From: JAZDLO01 sp043801935 | GTDB taxonomy: Bacteria; Actinomycetota; Thermoleophilia; RBG-16-64-13 | Length of the DNA: 8,244 nt | Direction of reading: 5' to 3' | Assembly (NCBI GenBank): GCA_043801935.1 | Contig: JAZDLO010000098.1 | Span: forward strand, 1-8,244 | Part shown: positions 1-5,252 of the stretch, one piece after another | Layout of the letters: every line of letters starts with the position of its first letter | How positions within the stretch are numbered: the stretch's first letter is position 1 | Made by a program: the position numbers and the translations under genes | The notes under the pieces: model-generated | Told to the model about the DNA's origin: nothing | Database searches by the model: none | What the model saw: only the letters and a program-made list of their open reading frames with translations

Positions 1-675
1 CCCTCTCGCGCATACGAGGAGCTTCATCTTCTTCCCTCCATCCTTTCGGCCGATTTCTCCCGCCTAGGGGAACAGATATCCATGGTGATGGATGCCGGAG
101 CGCGCATGATCCACGTGGACGTCATGGACGGCCACTTCGTCCCCAATATCACCGTCGGACCTCTGGTGGTCGAGGCTGTGGCACCTTTGGTGCACCAGCG
201 GGAGGGTCTGCTGTCGGCACACCTGATGATCGAGCATCCCGAGGAGTATCTGGAGACCTTCGTACGGGCCGGCGCCGACGCGGTGAGCGTGCACGTGGAG
301 GCCTGTCCCCACGTGCACCACGCGATCCAGTCCATCAAGGATCTGGGTGCCGGGGCCGGGGTAGCCATCAATCCCGGCACCGACCTGACGCGCGTGGCGG
401 AAGTCCTTTCTCTGGTCGATTACGTGCTGGTCATGACCGTCAACCCTGGGTTCGGGGGGCAGCGACTTATCGCCTCGGCGCTGGAAAAGGTGCCGCGACT
501 TCGGCGGATGCTTCCCGGCGGGGTGGCGATAGAGGTCGACGGGGGCGTTCATCGGGACAACGTGAGGCACGTGGTGGAAGCCGGGGCGAACTGGGTCGTC
601 GCCGGGTCGGCCGTATTCGGCGCCGCCGATGCGGGTGCAGAGGTGAGTCGGCTGCAAGCGTTGATGGCAGGCTGA
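1..675 (+). CDS. rpe: Ribulose-phosphate 3-epimerase (5' end cut by window edge)
   Basis: Cytosolic TIM-barrel enzyme that interconverts D-ribulose-5-phosphate and D-xylulose-5-phosphate in the pentose phosphate pathway. The reading frame is open from base 1, giving 224 visible codons against a usual 215-230 residues, so only a few residues are missing. Counting from the first visible codon, I see PSILSADF at 12-19, the metal-binding H38-x-D40 in IHVDVMDGHFVPN, HLM with H74, NPGFGGQ at 148-154 and D180 in EVDGG; these are the family's metal and phosphate-loop motifs. The ATG at 82 cannot be the true start because the conserved PSILSADF lies upstream of it, and no ATG, GTG or TTG occurs in frame before 82. 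The start is therefore left of the window. It sits before the riboflavin operon, which uses its substrate ribulose-5-P. Function is secure by motif. Confidence 0.95.
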   Translation, partial: PSRAYEELHLLPSILSADFSRLGEQISMVMDAGARMIHVDVMDGHFVPNITVGPLVVEAVAPLVHQREGLLSAHLMIEHPEEYLETFVRAGADAVSVHVEACPHVHHAIQSIKDLGAGAGVAINPGTDLTRVAEVLSLVDYVLVMTVNPGFGGQRLIASALEKVPRLRRMLPGGVAIEVDGGVHRDNVRHVVEAGANWVVAGSAVFGAADAGAEVSRLQALMAG

Positions 676-696
676 ACGCCCGCGTCGGTCATTCGT

Positions 697-722
697 GCCC
701 CGGCCGTAGGCGAGGTCGGGGC
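697..722 (+). terminator. Candidate rpe 3' hairpin, no U-tract
   Basis: A 9-bp stem (697-705 with 714-722, one G-U wobble at 703/716) with an 8-nt loop starts 22 bases after the rpe stop. The following bases are not T-rich, so it is not a canonical intrinsic terminator. It could be a 3'-end stabilising or pausing hairpin. Separation of rpe from the riboswitch-controlled genes is plausible but not shown. Confidence 0.35.
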
Positions 723-738
723 TGTGGCCCGGCCTGGC

Positions 739-768
739 CTGGCAGGGCGCGCCCACCTGTGGTAGATT
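739..768 (+). promoter_or_regulatory. Candidate promoter of the rib operon
   Basis: CTGGCA at 739-744 (4 of 6 matches to TTGACA) and TAGATT at 763-768 (4 of 6 to TATAAT) are separated by 18 bases. Transcription would start near 775, about 28 bases before the riboswitch P1 stem. A perfect 10-bp palindrome, GGGCGCGCCC (745-754), lies in the spacer. The match is weak and assumes a standard housekeeping sigma factor. Its placement between the rpe hairpin and the aptamer is the main argument for it. Confidence 0.35.
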
Positions 769-802
769 CTGTCGCGCAGTACGTTTGTGCGCACCAATCT
801 GT

Positions 803-914
803 GGTCTTCGGGGTCGGGTGAGATTCCCTACCGGCGGTGACAGCCCGCGAGCCGCACAAGGCAGACCAGGTGTGATTCCTGGGCCGACAGTGAAAGTCTG
901 GAAGAGAGAAGACC
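803..914 (+). promoter_or_regulatory. FMN riboswitch aptamer (RFN element)
   Basis: The conserved RFN core is readable throughout. P1 is a perfect 7-bp stem, GGTCTTC (803-809) with GAAGACC (908-914). P2 is GGG (816-818) with CCC (827-829). The ACCGGCGGT and AGCCCGCGAGC blocks form P3 at about 830-852. CCAGG (866-870) pairs with CCTGG (878-882). GCCGACAGTGAAAGTC (883-898) contains P6, GAC with GTC. TGGAAGAGAGAAG closes the junction. These match the known FMN aptamer, which binds flavin mononucleotide directly and represses downstream riboflavin genes. It lies directly upstream of ribD, as expected for control of the whole ribD-ribE-ribBA-ribH operon. Confidence 0.96.
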
Positions 915-965
915 GGAGCGCGTTGTCGCTCCTCCGACCCCTGGGCCCCTGGGCTGAGGGGTTTT
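915..965 (+). promoter_or_regulatory. FMN riboswitch expression platform: RBS-sequestering and terminator-like stem
   Basis: A small hairpin, GGAGCG (915-920) with CGCTCC (927-932), follows the aptamer. Two tandem copies of CCCCTGGG then lie at 938-945 and 946-953. Either CCCCT can pair with AGGGG (957-961), which is the core of the ribD Shine-Dalgarno GAGGGG (956-961), and the stem is followed at once by TTTT (962-965). The same stem could therefore hide the ribosome-binding site or act as a short-tract terminator. Segment 934-941 is also exactly complementary to aptamer bases 810-817, a possible competing helix in the ligand-free state. The base pairing is read from sequence; the mechanism is inferred. 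Confidence 0.7.
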
Positions 966-968
966 CTG

Positions 969-2150
969 TTGCCTCTGGACGAGCAGGACACGGTCTATCT
1001 GGAGCGGGCGATGAGCCTCGCCGAAAGGGCCCGGGGTTGCACCAGCCCCAACCCTCTTGTGGGGGCGGTGATCGTGGCCGGGGGGCGTGTCTTGGGCGAG
1101 GGGTACCACGCCGGTCCGTGGCGCGACCACGCTGAGGTAGCCGCTATCAAGGACGCCCTGCGCTCTCGCGCCGGCGGGGTCGGGAATACAGACGTGTCCG
1201 CGGAGGGTCTTCCCGCCGGCGAAGTGTGCGCCGGGGCGACGATGTACGTGACCCTGGAGCCATGCTGCAACTATGGGCGCACTCCACCCTGCACTTCGGT
1301 GCTTATCGCCGGTGGCTTGAGCCGGGTCGTCGTGGGCGCCATAGACCCTTCTCCCAACGTGAACGGTCGTGGACTGGATCAACTACGTGCGGCAGGGATC
1401 CAGGTCGACATGGCTGAGGGAGAGCTTGCTCAGCGCATCAAACGGCAGAACAACGGCCTGCGGAAAGCGGTCACCACAGGTCGGCCGTTCGTGACGTACA
1501 AGTACGCGATGACCCTGGACGGGCGGGTCGCCACCGATGCGGGCGATTCGCGATGGATCTCGAGCAGCGAGAGCCGCGTGCTGGTGCATCGGCTGCGCGC
1601 GTGGTCTGACGCGGTGATGGTGGGAGCCGGCACCCTTCGCGCCGATGATCCTCGCCTCACAGCCCGTGAAGCGGCCTGCGACCGGCAGCCGCTGCGCGTC
1701 GTGCTGGACGGTGGATTGACGCTGCATCGGGATCTGGCGTTGGTGAAAACAGCCGACCAGGGACCGGTCCTGGCGGTGTGCGGGACCGAGGTGCCGGAGG
1801 CCCGGCGGACGGAAGTAGAATCCTGGGGGGTCGAGACGGTCGCTGTGCGCAGAGGGGAGGATACCGGTCTTGAACCCGCCGAAGTAGCGGACATGCTCGG
1901 CGCCCGTGGTGTTCAGACGGTGTTGCTCGAAGGTGGCCCACGATTGGCAGGGGCCTGGTGGGCGGCCGGTTTGATCGACATGATTATGGCGTTCGTATGC
2001 CCGCAGATCGTGCTGGGACTGGAGAACCGCGCGCCCTTGTTGGGCAGCGGCTCCGTCTCCATGGGTGGGGCCACACGCCTGAGAGAGCTGGAAGTGCAGT
2101 CCATCGGCCCCGACCTGCTCGTCTCGGGCTACGTAGAGGAGCCCTTCTGA
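969..2150 (+). CDS. ribD: Bifunctional diaminohydroxyphosphoribosylaminopyrimidine deaminase / 5-amino-6-(5-phosphoribosylamino)uracil reductase
   Basis: Cytosolic bifunctional enzyme for the second and third steps of the GTP branch of riboflavin synthesis: zinc-dependent deamination, then NADPH-dependent ribose reduction. It has 393 residues, slightly above the usual 360-380. The N-terminal deaminase carries TSPNPLVGAVIV (about 25-36), HAE at 54-56 and PCxxxxxxxxC with C99 and C108, which are the zinc ligands and catalytic Glu. The reductase domain starts near 170 with KYAMTLDGR (178-186), DSRWIS, VGAGTLRADDPRLT and a late LLEGGPRL. The TTG at 969 is chosen because the family N-terminus (DEQ...YLERAM) begins there and GAGGGG lies 7 bases upstream; the next in-frame ATG (1011) would cut conserved sequence. 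Oddities are Asn101 where most RibD proteins have His in PCSHxGRTPPC, and about 20 extra residues between HAEV and TLEPC. Its stop overlaps the ribE start (TGATG). Confidence 0.95.
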   Translation: MPLDEQDTVYLERAMSLAERARGCTSPNPLVGAVIVAGGRVLGEGYHAGPWRDHAEVAAIKDALRSRAGGVGNTDVSAEGLPAGEVCAGATMYVTLEPCCNYGRTPPCTSVLIAGGLSRVVVGAIDPSPNVNGRGLDQLRAAGIQVDMAEGELAQRIKRQNNGLRKAVTTGRPFVTYKYAMTLDGRVATDAGDSRWISSSESRVLVHRLRAWSDAVMVGAGTLRADDPRLTAREAACDRQPLRVVLDGGLTLHRDLALVKTADQGPVLAVCGTEVPEARRTEVESWGVETVAVRRGEDTGLEPAEVADMLGARGVQTVLLEGGPRLAGAWWAAGLIDMIMAFVCPQIVLGLENRAPLLGSGSVSMGGATRLRELEVQSIGPDLLVSGYVEEPF

Positions 2151-2878
2151 TGTTCACCGGATTGGTCGAAGAAGTGGGGACAGTCAGGCGTCTTGAACGG
2201 CGGGGAGACGGCGGTCGCCTGAGCATACAGGCCCGGGCGGTGCTGGAGGGCACGCGCCTGGGGGACTCGATCGCCGTGAGCGGGGCCTGCCTTACCGTCG
2301 TAGAGCTGGGGAGCAGCAGTTTCGTGGTCGACTGCATGCCCGAGACTTTGTCCCACACCACTTTGGGACGGGCGACGAGAGGGGCCCCTGTGAATCTCGA
2401 GAGGTCTTTAGCGCTGGGGGCACGTCTGGGAGGGCACCTGGTGCTGGGGCACGTCGATGCGGTGGCCGAGGTTCAGGCGGTCCAGGACAAAGGCTCCGCC
2501 TGGGAGGTCACGGTGTCGCTGCCGGAGGCTGTGCGAGGCTGTGTAGCCCCGAAAGGCTCGATCGCCGTCGACGGGATCTCACTCACGGTCATAGCAGTCG
2601 ATGCAGGATGGTTCCGGGTGGGGATCATCCCCCACACTTTGAAAGAGACTACTCTAAGGAACGTTAGGGCGGGACTACAGGTGAACCTAGAAGCGGACGT
2701 GCTGGCGCGCTACGTGCTGCAGACCCTGCAGGTGCTGGGTCTGCAGGCCGCGGGGCCCGAAGCGTCCCTGCGCACGGGCGGAGGAGCTTCCGAGGCCGCA
2801 GGCGGCCGCGCCGACAAGCGGCCCGGCAGCTCCGGCGGCCTCACGGAGGAGCTATTGCGCGAACAGGGGTTCGCATGA
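2150..2878 (+). CDS. ribE: Riboflavin synthase, alpha chain type
   Basis: Catalyses the last step of the pathway: dismutation of two 6,7-dimethyl-8-ribityllumazine molecules into riboflavin and the pyrimidine returned to RibH. It functions as a trimer. Two lumazine-binding repeats are visible. Repeat 1 starts MFTGLVEEVG with GDSIAVSGACLTV (38-50) and ends near 96. Repeat 2 follows with GGHLVLGHVD (94-103) and GSIAVDGISLTV (136-147). The C-terminal LTEELLREQGFA (231-242) resembles the family's terminal helix. At 242 residues it is longer than the usual 200-215, because a Gly/Ala/Ser-rich stretch at about 199-230 separates repeat 2 from that helix. The ATG at 2150 begins with the canonical MFTG, has GAGGAG (2136-2141) 8 bases upstream, and shares one base with the ribD stop, indicating translational coupling. 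The symbol ribE follows E. coli-independent usage; the gene is called ribC in E. coli. Confidence 0.95.
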   Translation: MFTGLVEEVGTVRRLERRGDGGRLSIQARAVLEGTRLGDSIAVSGACLTVVELGSSSFVVDCMPETLSHTTLGRATRGAPVNLERSLALGARLGGHLVLGHVDAVAEVQAVQDKGSAWEVTVSLPEAVRGCVAPKGSIAVDGISLTVIAVDAGWFRVGIIPHTLKETTLRNVRAGLQVNLEADVLARYVLQTLQVLGLQAAGPEASLRTGGGASEAAGGRADKRPGSSGGLTEELLREQGFA

Positions 2879-2930
2879 GAGACGACCAGGAACCTACCGC
2901 GCCCCGAGGCTGGATCGGCACGCGGCACCG

Positions 2931-2936
2931 AGGAGG
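2931..2936 (+). promoter_or_regulatory. Strong ribosome-binding site deciding the ribBA GTG start
   Basis: A perfect AGGAGG lies 6 bases before the GTG at 2943. It sits in the only non-overlapping intergenic gap of the rib operon (64 bases) and supports independent initiation of ribBA. Confidence 0.85.
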
Positions 2937-2942
2937 ATACGG

Positions 2943-4205
2943 GTGAGAGAAGAACGGGCGGACTTCGCTACCATCGATGCGGCTCTGGAACAGATCAAGA
3001 GCGGGCGCATGGTGGTCGTGGTCGACGATGAGGACAGGGAGAATGAGGGCGACCTCACCATGGCGGCACAGTTCATCACCCCGGAGGCAGTCAATTTCAT
3101 GGCGCTGCACGGCCGGGGCCTGGTGTGCCTCTCGATAACGGCCGACCGCGCGGAGGCTCTCAACTTGGAGCCCATGACGCGCACCAACCAGTCTCGTTTC
3201 GGCACGGCGTTCACCGTCTCGATCGAGGCCCGTGAAGGCGTGACCACCGGGATCTCCGCAGCCGACCGGGCCCGCACCATCCAGGTGGCCATCGACCCCC
3301 GCAGCCGGGCGGGCGACCTGGTCCAACCCGGACACGTGTTTCCCCTGATCGCCCGGCCCGGGGGAGTGTTGGCCCGCGCGGGGCAGACCGAGGCGGCTGT
3401 CGATTTGGCCCGCCTGGCAGGGCTCACTCCCGCCGGGGTCATCTGTGAGGTGATGAACGAAGACGGCACCATGGCCCGGGTGCCCGATCTGGTGCCGTAC
3501 TGTGAGCGCCACGGGCTCAAGATGGTCACGGTCGCCGACCTGATCCGCTACCGCAGACGCACGGAGAAGCTGGTGCGGCGCGTAGCGGTGGTAAACCTGC
3601 CCACGAGATTGGGTGAGTTCACCGCTTATGGCTACGAGAGCCTGCTCGACGGCGAGCAACATCTAGCCCTGGTGAAGGGAGAGGTCGCTGGTCAGGAGGA
3701 CGTGCTGGTGCGGGTCCATTCCGAGTGTCTGACGGGAGATGTCTTTCACTCCCTCCGCTGCGATTGTGGAGACCAGTTGATGACGGCGCTCGGCCTCATC
3801 GAACGCGAGGGCCGGGGCGTATTGCTCTACATGGCTCAAGAGGGCCGAGGTATCGGCCTGCTCAACAAGCTACGGGCGTACGAGCTGCAGGAGCAGGGCC
3901 GAGACACAGTGGAGGCCAACGTGGAGTTGGGCTTCGCCCCCGATCTCCGCGACTACGGCATCGGAGCGCAGATACTTGTCGACCTGGGGCTCACGTCCAT
4001 TCGGATCATGACCAACAACCCCCGGAAGCTCGTGGGCCTGGAAGGCTACGGCCTCACCGTGACCGAGCGGGTGCCGCTGGAAGTGAAGCCGACCGATGCG
4101 AATCTGCGCTATCTCCGGGTCAAAAAGGAGAAGATGGGGCACATCCTGCATCATCAGGGGCTGCAATTTGTCGAAGACGAGGGAAAGGACGAAGAAGATG
4201 ACTGA
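2943..4205 (+). CDS. ribBA: Bifunctional 3,4-dihydroxy-2-butanone-4-phosphate synthase / GTP cyclohydrolase II
   Basis: Supplies both riboflavin precursors: dihydroxybutanone phosphate from ribulose-5-P, and diaminohydroxyribosylaminopyrimidinone phosphate from GTP. It has 420 residues, as expected for the fusion. The DHBP synthase domain (about 5-205) shows DDEDRENEGD (28-37, metal-ligand Glu33), RFGTAFTVSIEA, TTGISAADRA and PGHVFPL with His131. The GTP cyclohydrolase II domain (about 208-402) shows RVHSECLTGD and RCDCGDQL with zinc ligands C262, C273 and C275, QEGRGIGL, NKLRAY (Tyr313), the PDLRD pair Asp334/Arg336 and TNNPRK. The position equivalent to E. coli RibB His153, a metal ligand, is Gln148 in AGQTEAAVDL. 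A short acidic tail (EDEGKDEEDD) closes the protein. The GTG start follows a perfect AGGAGG. The 3' end overlaps the ribH start by 8 bases. Confidence 0.95.
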   Translation: MREERADFATIDAALEQIKSGRMVVVVDDEDRENEGDLTMAAQFITPEAVNFMALHGRGLVCLSITADRAEALNLEPMTRTNQSRFGTAFTVSIEAREGVTTGISAADRARTIQVAIDPRSRAGDLVQPGHVFPLIARPGGVLARAGQTEAAVDLARLAGLTPAGVICEVMNEDGTMARVPDLVPYCERHGLKMVTVADLIRYRRRTEKLVRRVAVVNLPTRLGEFTAYGYESLLDGEQHLALVKGEVAGQEDVLVRVHSECLTGDVFHSLRCDCGDQLMTALGLIEREGRGVLLYMAQEGRGIGLLNKLRAYELQEQGRDTVEANVELGFAPDLRDYGIGAQILVDLGLTSIRIMTNNPRKLVGLEGYGLTVTERVPLEVKPTDANLRYLRVKKEKMGHILHHQGLQFVEDEGKDEEDD

Positions 4206-4686
4206 GCAAGGGCGCGTCTTTGAAGGGCACCTGAAGGGGGAGGGGCTCCGGTTTGCCATGGTGGTGAGCAGGTTCAACGAGTTCATCAGCAGCAAGCTGT
4301 TGTCGGGAGCCTGGGATTGCCTCACCCGGCACGGAGTCAGTACCGCTGATGTCCAGGTAGCCTGGGTGCCGGGAGCCATGGAGATCCCGTTGATCGCCCA
4401 GCGGATGGCACAGAGCAAGAAATACGACGCGGTGATCTGCCTGGGGGCTGTCATTCGGGGCTCGACCCCGCATTTCGACTACGTCGCGGCCGAGGTGGCC
4501 AAAGGAGTGGCCAAGGTGCAGTTGGACGCCGGTATGCCCGTCATCTTCGGGGTATTGACGACGGAAAGCATCGAGCAGGCGGTAGAGCGGGCGGGGACCA
4601 AGGCTGGGAACAAGGGTTGGGATGCCGCTATCTCCGCTCTGGAGATGGCCAATCTCCTCCGGGACTTGGAGGGAGCCGGCGGCTAG
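4198..4686 (+). CDS. ribH: 6,7-dimethyl-8-ribityllumazine synthase
   Basis: Condenses 5-amino-6-ribitylaminouracil with dihydroxybutanone phosphate to give lumazine, the substrate of RibE. Family members assemble as pentamers or 60-subunit capsids; this sequence cannot say which. It has 162 residues, normal for the family. Motifs seen are VVSRFNEFIS (22-31, Phe/Asn substrate contacts), VPGAMEIP (57-64), GAVIRGSTPHFDYV (83-96) with the catalytic His92, and FGVLTTESIEQAVERAG (117-133) ending in GNKGWDAAISALEMANL. The ATG at 4198 is favoured because MTEQGRVFEG is a normal family N-terminus and AAAGGA lies 8 bases upstream. It overlaps ribBA by 8 bases, so coupling is likely. The TAG stop at 4684-4686 lies within a CTAG that also provides the rpmB stop on the other strand. 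Confidence 0.96.
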   Translation: MTEQGRVFEGHLKGEGLRFAMVVSRFNEFISSKLLSGAWDCLTRHGVSTADVQVAWVPGAMEIPLIAQRMAQSKKYDAVICLGAVIRGSTPHFDYVAAEVAKGVAKVQLDAGMPVIFGVLTTESIEQAVERAGTKAGNKGWDAAISALEMANLLRDLEGAGG

Positions 4687-4874
4687 GCCACCTTCTCCAC
4701 CTTGTGGGCCTTGAGGCACTTCGCGCACACGTAGGCCCGGGTGGGCTTGCCGTCGAGTCGGATGCGCACCTTTTGCACATTGGGATCCCAGCGCCGGGGC
4801 GTGGCCCGCATGGAGTGGCTTCTGTTGTTGCCGAAACTGGGCTTCTTGCCGCAGACTACGCACACCTTGGACAT
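4683..4874 (-). CDS. rpmB: Large ribosomal subunit protein bL28, zinc-ribbon (C+) form
   Basis: Component of the 50S subunit. The protein has 63 residues from MSKVCVVCGK, with the family signature KPSFGNN..SHS..ATPRRW..N.QKVR and a C-terminal YVCAKCLKAHK. Cys5, Cys8, Cys50 and Cys53 form two CxxC pairs, so this is the zinc-binding paralogue type. The ATG at 4874 is preferred over the in-frame ATG at 4886. Family members start at MSKxC, and the GAAGGA (4891-4886 read on the minus strand) directly abuts the upstream ATG but lies 11 bases from this one. The gene is convergent with ribH (its TAG is the complement of 4683-4685) and divergent from the DUF1858-asp23 operon. A divergent rpmB next to asp23/yloU is known from Bacillota. 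Confidence 0.95.
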   Translation of the reverse strand: MSKVCVVCGKKPSFGNNRSHSMRATPRRWDPNVQKVRIRLDGKPTRAYVCAKCLKAHKVEKVA

Positions 4875-4920
4875 GAGGCTGCTCATCCTTCGTCGAATTG
4901 CTGGCTCTTAGGAGCGTCAT

Positions 4921-4950
4921 AGTATGCCGCAGGCCCGTATGGTCTGACAA
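4921..4950 (-). promoter_or_regulatory. Candidate rpmB promoter
   Basis: On the minus strand, TTGTCA (complement of 4945-4950, 5 of 6 to TTGACA) is followed after 18 bases by CATACT (complement of 4921-4926, 4 of 6 to TATAAT); an overlapping TACTAT is also possible. Transcription would start near 4913, leaving a leader of about 40 bases to the ATG at 4874. Confidence 0.5.
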
Positions 4951-4991
4951 GGGCAGTCCAGAAAGGGGAGATTTGCCGTCAGTCGGTAGGG

Positions 4992-4997
4992 TAGAAT
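4992..4997 (+). promoter_or_regulatory. Candidate -10 element of the DUF1858-asp23-fakA-degV operon
   Basis: TAGAAT matches TATAAT at 5 of 6 positions. No good -35 lies at 16-18 bases; the TTGCCG at 4973-4978 is only 13 bases away. A start of transcription near 5004 would leave about 30 bases before the ATG at 5034. Tentative. Confidence 0.35.
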
Positions 4998-5033
4998 ATC
5001 GGGGGACGTGTTGTGCGCGATCGGGAAAAGGAG

Positions 5034-5252
5034 ATGGCCATCTTTACCAAGGATATGTCGATCATGGAAGCGCTCCAGGCCGACCCGCGCTCCCGCGATG
5101 TCTTCACCGCGTACGGTATGGGCTGCATCGGTTGCATGGGGGTCAGCATGGAGTCCATCGAAGACGGCGCCAAAATGCATGGCATCGATCCGGAGGCCGT
5201 TCTAGCCGAACTGAACAAGCTCGTTCCTCTGGACCAGCCCCCGGCGGAATGA
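5034..5252 (+). CDS. DUF1858 domain small CxxC protein
   Basis: A 72-residue protein that is essentially a single DUF1858 domain: FTKDMSIMEAL (4-14), DVFTAYGMGCIGC (22-34) with the CxxC pair Cys31/Cys34, and a GAKMHGID helix-start (46-52) followed by a leucine-rich helix. This domain occurs alone or in larger proteins of mostly anaerobic bacteria and is described as hybrid-cluster-protein-associated or disulfide-reductase-like. Its biochemical role is not settled, and the two Cys could act in thiol redox or metal binding. The start is uncertain. The ATG at 5034 gives a typical family N-terminus, but its AAGGAG (5028-5033) abuts the codon with no spacer. A GTG at 5013 with GGGGGA 6 bases upstream would add 7 residues. 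The stop overlaps the asp23 start by 4 bases (ATGA), so it is the first gene of that operon. Confidence 0.85.
   Translation: MAIFTKDMSIMEALQADPRSRDVFTAYGMGCIGCMGVSMESIEDGAKMHGIDPEAVLAELNKLVPLDQPPAE

Noticed and set aside
82..84. ATG at 82 as the rpe start
   Set aside because: The conserved PSILSADF strand is encoded upstream of it in the same frame, so a protein starting at 82 would lack a catalytic segment.
64..756. 230-codon open frame on the minus strand antisense to rpe
   Set aside because: It mirrors rpe and its conserved epimerase motifs, has no recognisable domain, and is typical of antisense open frames in GC-rich genes.
785..1135. Plus-strand open frame across the FMN riboswitch and the start of ribD
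   Set aside because: It runs through the structured aptamer and overlaps ribD in another frame; its translation has no family features.
1958..2149. 64-codon upstream extension of the ribE frame inside ribD
   Set aside because: Riboflavin synthases start at MFTG; the ATG at 2150 has a good ribosome-binding site, and the extension lies wholly inside ribD.
2841..3662. Long antisense open frame (273 codons) opposite ribBA, and similar ones opposite ribD, ribH and degV
   Set aside because: No domains, no ribosome-binding logic, and full overlap with strongly conserved genes on the plus strand.
3835..3864. Ala at position 298 in YMAQEGRGIGL of the GTP cyclohydrolase II domain, where Arg is common
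   Set aside because: The zinc Cys residues, QEGR, Tyr313, Asp334 and Arg336 are all intact, and I do not recall this Arg being a listed catalytic residue, so loss of activity is not supported.
4898..5248. 117-codon upstream extension of the asp23 frame
   Set aside because: It overlaps the rpmB promoter region and the DUF1858 gene in another frame, and lacks family similarity; asp23 begins at 5249 with an ATGA overlap.
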